Origin: Pleionea sp. CnH1-48
Lineage (GTDB): Bacteria > Pseudomonadota > Gammaproteobacteria > Enterobacterales > Kangiellaceae
Direction: 5' to 3'
Length of the DNA: 64,000 nucleotides
Assembly: GCF_024124665.1 (NCBI RefSeq)
Contig: NZ_JAMXSB010000004.1
Span: 310,001-374,000 of the forward strand
A program made the translations under genes and the position numbers. The notes beneath the pieces were generated by a model. The model ran no database searches, was not told the origin of the DNA, and was given only the letters and a program-made list of their open reading frames with translations. Of the stretch, positions 55,633 to 64,000 are shown piece by piece. Within the stretch, counting starts at the first letter, position 1, and the number at the start of each line of letters is the position of its first letter.

Positions 55633-56061
55633 TTATTTATAATCATTGACCAACTCACCATTAGAAGATTGCTCATATTGAGGGTACTCATCAGTGATCT
55701 CATAAAAGTCACATTTTTCACCAACAAAAATATGACCCATGGTTTTTAGCTGAGTCGGTTGATCCAGAGTTCCGGCAATAATACCTGTAGCGTCGAGTTC
55801 AAAGGGTTCCCAAAACAGGCCTGATCCACATTGAGAGCAGAATCCTCGGCGCGCAATATCTGATGTTGCGTACCAGGCGAGCCCCTCAGATTGAGTGATC
55901 TTAATATTAACCTTTCGTGCTTTGGTGTGAGGGCCAAAGTTACCGTGTAACTTTTGGCACATGCTGCAGTGGCAGTTTACAACGTCTCTAAGAGGGCCTT
56001 TTACTTCATATCTCACTGCGCCGCATAGACAACCACCAGTAGAAGTCATGTCATTTTGCAT
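55633..56061 (-). CDS. GFA (glutathione-dependent formaldehyde-activating)/CENP-V domain protein
   Basis: 142-aa zinc-binding protein. Cysteine pattern of the GFA fold: GGCLCGAVRYE near the N-terminus, CHCSMCQK next, and FCSQCGSGLF in the middle, giving two zinc sites. Members act on or bind small thiol-linked aldehydes, but most, like this one, have no proven substrate. The ATG at 56061 has AAGGAA upstream; a TTG at 56079 in the same frame overlaps that ribosome binding site and is rejected. Confidence 0.9.
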   Translation of the reverse strand: MQNDMTSTGGCLCGAVRYEVKGPLRDVVNCHCSMCQKLHGNFGPHTKARKVNIKITQSEGLAWYATSDIARRGFCSQCGSGLFWEPFELDATGIIAGTLDQPTQLKTMGHIFVGEKCDFYEITDEYPQYEQSSNGELVNDYK

Positions 56062-56460
56062 CAGATGTTTCCTTATCAATCATGTCTACTCAGTAATCTA
56101 CTACGGAATGCTCTCTAACACTACTTTGCTCGGCCTTTAACCGTAAATGAGATGAATGTCTGAATTTTATCCGGAATCAGGCTCAATTGAGAGGCTAAAT
56201 AGGATTTAGCATTGAAAGATCGGTGGATTGGCGAAAACGTTATAGTTTTTGTCAGCCTGGTTATACCTCTAATGACACGATTGGTACTAGCATGAATTTG
56301 CTTTGAACATTTTGGTATGTTGAGAGAGCCGTTTATACGCTTACTTCTAAAGGAATAGAAATTCAGAAAACTCACAAGGTTCATAAGTTAAAAAAACGGG
56401 TTCCCTCAAAACGAAAGGTTCTTTGCGCATTATGCATCATTACTAAAAGAGGAAAAGACA
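56062..56460. other. Divergent intergenic region
   Basis: About 400 nt between the GFA-domain gene (minus) and the secreted beta-rich protein (plus). A minus-strand ORF at 56121-56384 lacks recognisable features. It should hold two outward promoters, which I cannot place reliably. Confidence 0.45.
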
Positions 56461-57660
56461 ATGAAAATAAGGCGAAGCACTAGCATGTTAATGAGTCTGG
56501 TACTTCTGGGGTTATCTTCGGTAAGCGCCCAAAGCGAAGAATTTGCTAGATTCTCTTCATCAACGGTTGACTACGGAGATTCGGTGACACTTTCCTGGGG
56601 TTTTGTAGAGGTTCGTCCATACAGTTGTACCGCTACAGGTATACCAGGAGCTCCCATTCGTGGTGGCAACACGGGAAGTCATACCTTTACCGCTACGGAG
56701 TCCACGGTCGCCAAGGTGAGTTGTGTCAGTTATAAACATCCTAATCAGTTTTTTACCAAAGAATCATCAGCAACACTTACAGTTAATGAACCTAAACCAG
56801 AGATAACGATTAAGTTTCCTTCTGTTGTCCCGGTCAATCAGAAAAACATTCTTGAAGTGAGCGCAAAATATCATGATTCCTGCAAAGTGATTGTTTCAAG
56901 ACCTGGGTTTACCAAAACCTTTACAGGTCCTTCCGCTACTTATGAAGTCACTTATAAAACACAGGGGATCACTTATATTGAGGTTGACTGTGATGGATCA
57001 GGCGGCAACACCTTTAAGAAGAAAAAGGTCTTTGTAGGACCTCCTGTAGCAGCGAAAATTCTGCACTTTTCTAATAACGATAACATTAATGGATTTGCGA
57101 ATTTAAGTTGGAACTCGATACACACGGCAAGCTGTTCGTTGGCAACGGGTAATCAAAGTGTTGGGGTCGATCTTAATGAGGTTCGATACTCTGTAGATAC
57201 TCGATACAGCTCTAAACTTTATACACTGACATGCAGTGGCAATGATACTCACGCAACTAAATTGCTTTATGTTCCAAAATATGAGGACAACTGCGGAAGA
57301 AAAGGCGATCCTCTTCCGTTTCCTTGTGAAATACCCAAACAAGCTCCTGTTCTCGCAAAAATGCAGCCCCAAAGCGGTGTTGATGCAGACTTAAGTGCTC
57401 TTGCTGACTTAGGTATTAATATCAAAACAGGGAACATCTTGGTCCACAAACTCGATATGAATAGTGATTACTATAAGGATCTTATTGTTCAAGATACCAA
57501 AAACCACAAGCTTTATGTTTTACTGAATAAAGAGGGGATATTCGATAAAGTAGACTTAAAAGTAGAAAACTTCTTCGACATGAGGCAAATCAATTCCTTA
57601 ATAGTTGCCGCAAATAACGAAGTATTAGCCGACTTTAATTCACCCAATAAAGCCGAATAA
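56461..57660 (+). CDS. Secreted Ig-like beta-rich protein with C-terminal FG-GAP-like segment
   Basis: 399 aa with a signal peptide (residues 1-24, ending SVSAQS). Three Ig-like beta domains follow (about 28-115, 116-195, 196-272), each with a pair of cysteines in typical sandwich positions (YSCTATG/KVSCVSY, DSCKVIV/VDCDGS, ASCSLAT/TLTCSG). The last 100 residues include HKLDMNSDYYKDLIVQD and KLYVLLNKEG, which resemble an FG-GAP/VCBS beta-propeller blade. No catalytic motif is visible; an exported binding or adhesion role is likely. Good AGAGG ribosome binding site; strong terminator after the stop. Confidence 0.7.
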   Translation: MKIRRSTSMLMSLVLLGLSSVSAQSEEFARFSSSTVDYGDSVTLSWGFVEVRPYSCTATGIPGAPIRGGNTGSHTFTATESTVAKVSCVSYKHPNQFFTKESSATLTVNEPKPEITIKFPSVVPVNQKNILEVSAKYHDSCKVIVSRPGFTKTFTGPSATYEVTYKTQGITYIEVDCDGSGGNTFKKKKVFVGPPVAAKILHFSNNDNINGFANLSWNSIHTASCSLATGNQSVGVDLNEVRYSVDTRYSSKLYTLTCSGNDTHATKLLYVPKYEDNCGRKGDPLPFPCEIPKQAPVLAKMQPQSGVDADLSALADLGINIKTGNILVHKLDMNSDYYKDLIVQDTKNHKLYVLLNKEGIFDKVDLKVENFFDMRQINSLIVAANNEVLADFNSPNKAE

Positions 57661-57694
57661 GTCGGGCCGTAGACTAGACTTCAGTCAAAGTGTT

Positions 57695-57731
57695 CAGAAC
57701 CAGAGCCAATGATGGAACGGCTCTGGTTCTG
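57695..57731 (+). terminator. Rho-independent terminator
   Basis: CAGAACCAGAGCC and GGCTCTGGTTCTG are perfect 13-bp arms around an 11-nt loop, 34 nt after the stop, with CTTTTTG a little downstream. Confidence 0.8.
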
Positions 57732-58142
57732 GCTATCATGGCTTTTTGTATTTATCTATTGGCATTCAGCCTAATCGTGCGCTTCAGATTTAACTCAATA
57801 CCTTCAAGTCTTTTCCTGAACACAGTACGGAATAGACATTCAGCTCAGAAAAATGCTGAAACATTTAACTGCCTTATAACTATTCTTAATTAAAATGATA
57901 TTGTGTATCATTTTTCCCTGATTGATGTTAAGTTATCCAAATCTAACGATTTATATCGAAAAATAAAGGTTGAGAGATTAGTGTGCAGCGCCATCTACCT
58001 CCTTTTAGGGAGATTATCGTCGCTCGATTGGGTGCTGCGTTGCACACTACTTTTTTTTAAATCGGTTGCTTACTTAGGGTATGATGCCATCAAACAAAAA
58101 TGAACTGGTTACTAACTAGGTAAGTATTAGAGGTATATAAGA
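57732..58142. other. Intergenic region upstream of the M1 peptidase
   Basis: About 410 nt. The short plus-strand ORFs at 57690-57893 and 57903-58103 lie in or after the terminator, lack ribosome binding sites and show no protein features. The promoter of the peptidase operon should be in the last 200 nt. Confidence 0.45.
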
Positions 58143-60581
58143 TTGAATAAATTAATCCTGCTGATATTTTGTACTATTTCGGCTTTTGCTCAAGCGTCTG
58201 GTGTTGTTCAGACAAAAGGGGATTTCATTGATAAGTTTCGACAGCTAGATGAAATCTTACCCACTCCAAATCGTTATCGTAATGCCGCCGGAGAGCCTGG
58301 CGTGGCTTATTGGCAGCAACAAGTCGATTATAAAATCAACGTTACTTTAAACGAAAAAAAACGCGCTTTAAAAGCGGAACAGTGGATTACCTACCACAAC
58401 AACTCTCCTTATTCACTTAGATATCTATGGTTACAACTTGATCAAAACCGATTCAAGGCGGATTCTCTGGCCGAGCGCTCTGTAGAGTTTGGTGGTCTTG
58501 GCCGCCGTGGTCCTTCGACTAAAAAGGTAAAAGGCAATTCACCTGCTGGGATCAGCATTGCGCAATTACGTCGACAGCAATGGCTTGCCGATAATGAGCC
58601 TGGTTACAAGATCCTCTCGGTGAGTGACCTTAATGGCAAAGCTCTTAAATACACTGTAGTTGGCACTCAAATGCGCATCGATTTGCCAACGCCTTTAAAG
58701 CATGGCGAGCAAACTCAATTCAAAATGGAGTACGCCTACAACATCTTAGAAGAGAATGCCGTGTCTGCTCGTGCAGGTTACGAACATTTTCCGGATGATG
58801 CGCGCAAAGGCGGCAATGATATCTTTTTACTGGCGCAGTGGTTCCCTCGACTACAGGCGTATAGTGACTACGAAGCTTGGCACAATAAAGAATTTTTAGG
58901 TCGTGGTGAGTTTACTCTCGAGTTTGGTAACTACGAAGTTAATATCACCGTGCCTGCGGATCACATTGTTTCATCGACGGGTGTTTTACAAAATCCCAAA
59001 GACGTTCTCACCAAAAAGCAACGTGACCGTTTAGAGAAAGCTAAAAACGCTAAGCGTCCTGTCTTTATCGTCACGGCAGAAGAAGCCTTAGAAAACGAAA
59101 AAGCGGGCACCAAAAAGACCAAGACCTGGACTTTTAAAGCAGACAATGTTCGTGATTTTGCCTGGGCTTCTTCTCGTAAGTTCATGTGGGATGCAAAAGG
59201 TTACAAACAGGGCGGTGACATTGCGCCGCTTGTGATGGCCATGTCCTTCTATCCTAAAGAGGGCGGCGATCTGTGGAAGAAGTATTCAACGGAAGCCGTT
59301 GTTCATACGATGGAAGTCTATTCGCGCTATTCTTTCGATTATCCTTATCCTGTTGCACAAAGTGTTAATGGACCAGTTGGTGGCATGGAATATCCCATGA
59401 TCACCTTTAACGGCCCGCGTACCACTTTGCAAAAAGATGGCTCTCGAACTTATACCCTGGCAGAAAAGCGCTTCTTAATCGGTGTTGTTATTCATGAGAT
59501 TGGTCATATTTATTTCCCTATGACAGTGAACTCTGACGAACGTCAGTGGACCTGGATGGATGAAGGCATCAACAGTTTCCTCGATGGTGTTGCAGGTCGA
59601 GAGTGGGATCCTGATATTCCTTGGGGTGTAGAGCCTAGAGACATCGTTGATTATATGAAGTCTGACATTCAGGTTCCTATCATGACACAGTCTGATAGCG
59701 TGCTTAAGCTAGGACCTAATGCTTACACCAAGCCTGCTGCAGCATTGAATATTTTGCGTGAAGTTATATTAGGTCGCGAGCTGTTTGATTTTGCTTTAAA
59801 AGAGTTTTCGCAGCGTTGGATGTTTAAACGTCCGACACCTGCTGATTTCTTCCGTACTATGGAAGAAGCTTCTGGTGTGGATCTAGACTGGTTCTGGCAT
59901 GGTTGGTTCTATACAACGGATCATGTAGATATTTCTATCGACAAGGTTTACAAGTTGCGCCTGGATACTAAAAACCCAGACATTGACTTCGACCGTCTAC
60001 GACAAGAAGAACTCGACAAGCCGACTTCACTTTTTGTAGAAAGAAACAAGGCAGAAGGCAAAGAACTTTGGATCGATAAAAACAAAGATGTTCAAGACTT
60101 TCATGATAAAAATGATCGCTTTACGGTGACCAATAAAGAGCGCAACAAGTACCAGCAATTTTTGGCCGACCTAAAAGACAAAGAGCGAGAAGCGCTACTT
60201 CGTGCGATTAAAGAAGACAAAAACTATTATGTTGTCGACTTTTCAAACCTTGGCGGTTTGGTTATGCCAATTCTGTTAGAAGTGACTTACGATAACGACG
60301 AAAAAGAATTGATGCATTTCCCTGCAGAAACCTGGCGTCGTTCACCACATGCTGTGAGCAAACTTATCGTTACTGATCGCAAAATCAAATCTCTGACTTT
60401 AGATCCTCAGTGGGAAACAGCCGATGTGGATATTGAAAACAATTTTTACCCACGTCGTTTTATTCCATCCAGAATCGAAGCGTTCAAAGACAAGAAAAGA
60501 AAGCAGATGGAATATCGAGACATCATGCAAGATATCAAAACGAAGGTGAAAAAACCGACTAAAAAGTTGCATAAGAAGTAA
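58143..60581 (+). CDS. Secreted M1-family zinc metallopeptidase
   Basis: 812 aa with a signal peptide (residues 1-19, ending AQASG). The gluzincin motif is complete: H451-E452-x-x-H455 and Glu474 eighteen residues later (VVIHEIGHIYF and WMDEGINSF). The exopeptidase GxMEN element is GGMEYP, as in a divergent M1 branch. Residues 55-280 form the N-terminal beta-saddle, and the C-terminal 230 residues are charged and lysine-rich. TTG start with AGAGG about 9 nt upstream, supported by the signal peptide. Its stop overlaps the next gene by one base (TAATG), so they are translated together. The natural substrate is unknown. Confidence 0.92.
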   Translation: MNKLILLIFCTISAFAQASGVVQTKGDFIDKFRQLDEILPTPNRYRNAAGEPGVAYWQQQVDYKINVTLNEKKRALKAEQWITYHNNSPYSLRYLWLQLDQNRFKADSLAERSVEFGGLGRRGPSTKKVKGNSPAGISIAQLRRQQWLADNEPGYKILSVSDLNGKALKYTVVGTQMRIDLPTPLKHGEQTQFKMEYAYNILEENAVSARAGYEHFPDDARKGGNDIFLLAQWFPRLQAYSDYEAWHNKEFLGRGEFTLEFGNYEVNITVPADHIVSSTGVLQNPKDVLTKKQRDRLEKAKNAKRPVFIVTAEEALENEKAGTKKTKTWTFKADNVRDFAWASSRKFMWDAKGYKQGGDIAPLVMAMSFYPKEGGDLWKKYSTEAVVHTMEVYSRYSFDYPYPVAQSVNGPVGGMEYPMITFNGPRTTLQKDGSRTYTLAEKRFLIGVVIHEIGHIYFPMTVNSDERQWTWMDEGINSFLDGVAGREWDPDIPWGVEPRDIVDYMKSDIQVPIMTQSDSVLKLGPNAYTKPAAALNILREVILGRELFDFALKEFSQRWMFKRPTPADFFRTMEEASGVDLDWFWHGWFYTTDHVDISIDKVYKLRLDTKNPDIDFDRLRQEELDKPTSLFVERNKAEGKELWIDKNKDVQDFHDKNDRFTVTNKERNKYQQFLADLKDKEREALLRAIKEDKNYYVVDFSNLGGLVMPILLEVTYDNDEKELMHFPAETWRRSPHAVSKLIVTDRKIKSLTLDPQWETADVDIENNFYPRRFIPSRIEAFKDKKRKQMEYRDIMQDIKTKVKKPTKKLHKK

Positions 60582-61087
60582 TGATGAAATTAATACGACT
60601 CGACATCGCGTTGGTTCTTTGTTTTTTGATGGGTGTTGCTTGCCAGGCGCAAGCACACCAACAAAAGCAAGCAATCTCAACCATTTTATTTAATGAACGC
60701 ACTGGCAACATCGAAATTGCTCATCGCTTTTATATTCACGATGCTGAGCATGCGGTAAAGCGCATTGTAAATGGGCCCGCAGACTTGATGAAAGATAAAG
60801 ACGTTCAAACGGCTTTTGCGACTTATGTTACTAAGCATTTCGCGATTAAAACTACCGAAGAAAAAGTTTTATCTCTTAAACATCTAGGGCAGGAGGTAAA
60901 AGGTAAATTCTTCTGGGTTTATCAAGAAGTGTCCGTCCCCGATACTCTCAAACAATTCGAAATTCACTACGATGCTCTTATGGAAATTTGGCCGTCGCAG
61001 CGAAACATCGTCAATATTGAAGGAGTAGGAGATATCAAGTCTATTGAGTTAACTTCGTCTCAGCCTAACAAGGTTATCAAACTTTAA
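60581..61087 (+). CDS. DUF6702-like secreted protein
   Basis: 168 aa with a signal peptide (residues 1-26, ending CQAQAH). The mature part fits the small DUF6702 periplasmic family (ISTILFNERTGNIEIAHRFYIHDAEHAV, abbreviated here to the landmark HRFYIHDAEHAV). Function unknown. Translational coupling to the M1 peptidase suggests a partner or chaperone role for it. A large-loop terminator follows. Confidence 0.75.
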   Translation: MMKLIRLDIALVLCFLMGVACQAQAHQQKQAISTILFNERTGNIEIAHRFYIHDAEHAVKRIVNGPADLMKDKDVQTAFATYVTKHFAIKTTEEKVLSLKHLGQEVKGKFFWVYQEVSVPDTLKQFEIHYDALMEIWPSQRNIVNIEGVGDIKSIELTSSQPNKVIKL

Positions 61088-61108
61088 TAGGCTGTCAGAG
61101 TGCGTGAA

Positions 61109-61161
61109 AGGGAGAGGCTACCCGGTTACTAATTGTAAAGGACTTAACTCTCCCTGTTTTT
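61109..61161 (+). terminator. Possible Rho-independent terminator
   Basis: AGGGAGAG (61109-61116) and CTCTCCCT (61148-61155) are perfect 8-bp arms followed by GTTTTT. The loop is long (31 nt), which lowers confidence. Confidence 0.5.
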
Positions 61162-61192
61162 AACAATGGAATGAGCAATAAAAACTATTAGT

Positions 61193-61211
61193 GATATTGA
61201 TAATCATTATC
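61193..61211 (+). promoter_or_regulatory. Fur box overlapping the TonB-receptor promoter
   Basis: GATATTGATAATCATTATC matches 18 of 19 positions of the consensus Fur box GATAATGATAATCATTATC. A -35 TTGATA (61197-61202) lies inside it and a -10 TAAAAT (61219-61224) follows after 16 nt, so Fur-Fe would block the promoter. Confidence 0.9.
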
Positions 61212-61295
61212 ATTAATGTAAAATATCCTCACTTTTTTAATCTATTTAGCAGAGTTTTTTGTTTTAAAAAACTTCTACCATCTCGGAGTTATAAA

Positions 61296-63374
61296 GTGAG
61301 TACATTAGACATAATGTATCGGCGAAAATCGCTTCTAGTTTTACCACTTTTGTTTATTAATATTAGCCTCGTTGCCAGCGATAAAATTGAACACGGCGAA
61401 GACGACGATGAAAACAAAATGGTTATAGTTGGTCGTAGCGATAAACGTCTAGGAGAAGATATCTCAGCCTCACAAGGCAGTATTTCTCGTGGTGAAATAG
61501 AGCAACGTCCTGTATTACGAACAGGAGAAATTCTTGAGTTTGTTCCGGGAATGGTTGCGACTCAACACAGTGGTTCGGGAAAAGCCAATCAATATTTTTT
61601 GCGTGGCTTTAACTTAGATCACGGAACTGACTTTAGCACTTCTGTTGAGAGTATGCCTGTTAACATGCGTACCCACGGACATGGACAAGGTTATACCGAT
61701 CTCAACTTTATCGCTCCTGAGTTTGTCCAACGTATTGATTATCGCAAAGGTCCTTATTACGCGGAGGATGGAGATTTCTCTGCCGCAGGTACTGCTCGTT
61801 TCCATCTGGCGAATGACTTTGAGCGTTCTATGCTCCAATTGGAATTAGGTCAGGACAATTATCAGCGAAGTGTTATTGCTCATGAGCTAGCCCCGTCCGC
61901 TAATAAGCGTTTATTAGTCGGCTGGGAAAATCACAGTTATGATGGCCCATGGAGCACTATTCAGGAAGACGTGAAAAAAAATAACGCGCTGCTTAAATTT
62001 GTCAGCGATACCGATTCGCGTTTATTTACTATCACTTTTCTGGGTTACGAGAACCGTTGGAATGCTGCCGATCAAATACCACAACGTGCCGTATCACAGC
62101 AGTTAATCGACAATCTGGGATCACTCGATACAGATGTGGGTGGAAAGTCCAGTCGCTACAGTCTTTCTGCACATTTTGATAACGGCGATTGGGTAGCTGA
62201 CGCATACTTTGTTGATTCTGAGTTATTGCTGTTTTCAAATTTTACCTATTTTCTAGACGATCCTGTTAATGGTGATGAGTTTGAGCAGGTCGATGATAGA
62301 AGGATTCTGGGTGGAGAGTTGAAGCGCCTGTTTACAACTGACATTGGCGATAATCATATTCACCAAACGGTGGGCTTACAGTATCGGTTTGATGATATTA
62401 AAAACGTTGGTTTGCATAAAACTCAACAAAGGCAACGTTTAAGCACTGTTCGTGAAGACTCCGTTGAAGAGTCCTCTATTAGCTTGTTCTGGAAAGGCGA
62501 TATCGATTTTACAGACGCTCTTATGGCTAACCTTGGTATTCGATACGATCATTTGGATGTTAAGGTTAATAGCGATAATCCTTTGAATAGCGGTAGTGCC
62601 GATGATGGTTTGCTAAGTATTAAAGCGGGCTTAAAGTATCAGTTAAACAGTCAACTCTACAGCTACTTTAACATTGGCCAATCATTCCATTCTAATGATG
62701 CTCGCGGAGCGACGATTACCCTTGACCCGGTATCGGGTGATGCTGCAGACAAAGTGGATTTACTCGTTCGTGGAGAGGGAGCAGAACTGGGCTTATACTA
62801 CGCTCAGCAAGATCAATACAACCTGTCATTAAGTTTATGGTTTCTCGAACTTGATTCAGAGCTACTTTTTGTTGGCGATGCAGGCAACACAGAGGCGGGT
62901 AGAGCATCGCGAAGACAAGGGCTGGAATTTACGGGCTACTATTGGTTCAACAAAGCCTTCAGCGCAGATGTTGAATTAGCCTGGTCTCATGCTCGTTTTC
63001 GCGAAACCGCTGACGGAGAGGGCAACCGTATTGAAGGTGCTTTACCATTTGTTGCCAGTGTCGGTATTAACTGGAGCCCGGCAGATAACTGGCGCACAAG
63101 CCTCAGATTACGGCACTTTGGCAAACGCCCATTAGATAGCTTTGCCGAGCAAGAGTCTGACGACTTTACTGTTACTAACTTTGCCATCACGCACACGCTT
63201 TCATCTTGGCAAATCGACGTTAAGGTGCTGAATTTGTTCGATAGCGATGACCATGATATCGACTACTTTTATGCTTCTCGGTTACCTAGTGAAGATGCCG
63301 CTGGTATCGAAGATAATCACTTCCATCCTATCGAGCCTCGAACGATGAGAGTTCAGGTGCGATACCTGTTTTAG
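61296..63374 (+). CDS. Fur-regulated TonB-dependent outer-membrane receptor
   Basis: 692 aa from GTG 61296, which has GGAG 7 nt upstream; the frame extends back to 61191, but that would start inside the Fur box. Signal peptide MYRRKSLLVLPLLFINISLVAS follows a six-residue lead (given as landmark SLLVLPLLFINISLVAS). The plug domain is residues about 40-170 (GEILEFVPGMVATQHSG, NQYFLRGFNLDHGTDFS), then a 22-strand type barrel ending in an aromatic residue (VQVRYLF). Imports an iron-related ligand, judging by the Fur box; the ligand itself cannot be read. No TonB, ExbB or siderophore genes are adjacent. Confidence 0.93.
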   Translation: MSTLDIMYRRKSLLVLPLLFINISLVASDKIEHGEDDDENKMVIVGRSDKRLGEDISASQGSISRGEIEQRPVLRTGEILEFVPGMVATQHSGSGKANQYFLRGFNLDHGTDFSTSVESMPVNMRTHGHGQGYTDLNFIAPEFVQRIDYRKGPYYAEDGDFSAAGTARFHLANDFERSMLQLELGQDNYQRSVIAHELAPSANKRLLVGWENHSYDGPWSTIQEDVKKNNALLKFVSDTDSRLFTITFLGYENRWNAADQIPQRAVSQQLIDNLGSLDTDVGGKSSRYSLSAHFDNGDWVADAYFVDSELLLFSNFTYFLDDPVNGDEFEQVDDRRILGGELKRLFTTDIGDNHIHQTVGLQYRFDDIKNVGLHKTQQRQRLSTVREDSVEESSISLFWKGDIDFTDALMANLGIRYDHLDVKVNSDNPLNSGSADDGLLSIKAGLKYQLNSQLYSYFNIGQSFHSNDARGATITLDPVSGDAADKVDLLVRGEGAELGLYYAQQDQYNLSLSLWFLELDSELLFVGDAGNTEAGRASRRQGLEFTGYYWFNKAFSADVELAWSHARFRETADGEGNRIEGALPFVASVGINWSPADNWRTSLRLRHFGKRPLDSFAEQESDDFTVTNFAITHTLSSWQIDVKVLNLFDSDDHDIDYFYASRLPSEDAAGIEDNHFHPIEPRTMRVQVRYLF

Positions 63375-63389
63375 AGCTCGCAATCACAA

Positions 63390-63429
63390 TGAAGCGACTG
63401 AGTGATTAATATTGGGCTCAGTCGCTTCA
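63390..63429. terminator. Strong hairpin after the TonB receptor
   Basis: TGAAGCGACTGAG and CTCAGTCGCTTCA are perfect 13-bp arms with a 14-nt loop, 15 nt after the stop. A T-run is lacking, but position and strength fit a transcription end. Confidence 0.65.
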
Positions 63430-63758
63430 GACAAAAGTTCTGCTTATTTTTGCTGATGCTAGATTTTACATTAAGAACATAAACTCCTTTATTTTCATTG
63501 GTTTGAATAGAGCTTCTCGAACTTACATTAATTTGGGTTGCCATGAGCTTCCCCAAAAACTAGGCCCATAAAGTAGCTTTATTTTTAAGCAATGTGGAAT
63601 TCGACCTCAAAATAAGAATCTGTAAATGAGAATTAGTTACATTTAGGCGTTGAATCGGTTATCCTACGTCTATGGGTAATTAGCTCAACTATTTTAATCA
63701 GATATTGAAGTCGCCCCGATGTCTGATGATTTTTGTGATGGGCGGTAGGAGAAGAACT
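63430..63758. other. Intergenic region with a weak Fur-box-like site
   Basis: About 330 nt without a gene. TGAGAATTAGTTACA (63627-63641) matches 10 of 14 fixed positions of the 7-1-7 Fur motif, too weak to call firmly. The promoter of the downstream gene should lie here. Confidence 0.4.
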
Positions 63759-64000
63759 TTGAAAAAGTTAGCGCTATTATTATTTGTCCTTCCTTTGGCT
63801 ATGAATGTTCAAGCCGGTGGAGAATCAAAAGAAAAACCCGTTCAGCATATTAAAGTGAAAGATGTCACTACAATGCAAGATGCTAAAAAAATCTTCGTTG
63901 AAAAAACATCAGATATCAAGAGCAAAACCAAACTGGATGCGCAAGAGTTGCAACAGATCCACTTTATTACTTACACGCTAGAAAAAAGCGTTGCTTACTA
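63759..64000 (+). CDS. Small secreted DUF6746-like protein (3' end outside window)
   Basis: Open frame running off the window, 80 codons visible. TTG start with AGGAG 7 nt upstream (63747-63751). Signal peptide MKKLALLLFVLPLAMNVQAG, then a charged helical region ending ELQQIHFITYTLEKSVAY, which resembles the HxLTYTLEnA segment of the DUF6746 family of small periplasmic helical proteins. Function unknown. Confidence 0.7.
   Translation, partial: MKKLALLLFVLPLAMNVQAGGESKEKPVQHIKVKDVTTMQDAKKIFVEKTSDIKSKTKLDAQELQQIHFITYTLEKSVAY

Noticed and set aside
56121-56384. 87-aa minus-strand ORF
   Set aside because: No ribosome binding site, no recognisable features, lies in a divergent promoter region.
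57690-57893. 67-aa plus-strand ORF
   Set aside because: It runs through the perfect 13-bp terminator hairpin of the upstream gene.
57903-58103. 66-aa plus-strand ORF
   Set aside because: No ribosome binding site and no features beyond chance hydrophobic stretches.
61191-61295. Upstream start of the TonB receptor at 61191
   Set aside because: It would begin within the promoter and Fur box; the GTG at 61296 has a ribosome binding site and directly precedes the signal peptide.

Overview
The window is about 64 kb of moderately AT-rich Gram-negative DNA. TonB-dependent uptake, a Fur box, periplasmic and outer-membrane signal peptides and short AT-rich intergenic regions suggest a marine-type gammaproteobacterium. 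I cannot name the genus from sequence alone. There are no rRNAs, tRNAs, IS elements or CRISPR arrays.

Region 1 (1-2392): a LytS-type sensor kinase (cut by the window edge), a LytTR response regulator and an Sfp-type phosphopantetheinyl transferase. They sit just upstream of the assembly line and probably control and activate it.

Region 2 (about 3.2-46.5 kb): one long co-directional operon encoding a hybrid PKS-NRPS. It opens with four genes of the kind that make an unusual extender unit on a dedicated carrier protein: a 3-hydroxyacyl-CoA dehydrogenase, an FkbH-like HAD protein, a free ACP and an acyl-CoA dehydrogenase. No O-methyltransferase is present, so hydroxymalonyl-ACP is expected. The first megasynthase has a mycosubtilin/iturin-like start: fatty acyl-AMP ligase, ACP, KS, AT, ACP, aminotransferase, C, A (glycine-like pocket), PCP, then a half condensation domain. 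A FenF-like trans-acyltransferase follows. Two AT-less KS-DH-KR-ACP proteins come next, then an AT-less KS-ACP-C-A-PCP-(degenerate epimerase) protein, then a final C-A-PCP-C-A(Arg-like)-PCP-E-TE protein. An MFS exporter and a type II thioesterase end the operon. The inferred product is a lipopeptide: a beta-amino (possibly alpha-hydroxy-beta-amino) fatty acyl group, Gly, a dienyl polyketide stretch, two further residues and a C-terminal D-Arg-like residue.

Region 3 (46.7-52.4 kb): a secreted metallo-beta-lactamase-fold protein and a secreted SUMF1-fold protein, the first behind a hairpin that hides its ribosome binding site. A convergent CadC-like membrane-bound regulator follows, then a doubtful small membrane ORF.

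Region 4 (52.4-64 kb): a BlaI/BlaR1-like pair with operator dyads and TonB-type domains fused to the peptidase; several secreted proteins of unknown role; a GFA-domain enzyme; an M1 metallopeptidase coupled to a DUF6702-like protein; a TonB-dependent receptor behind a near-consensus Fur box; and the start of a small secreted DUF6746-like protein.

Domain calls and active-site residues were read directly from the translations. Substrate codes were aligned by eye and are approximate.
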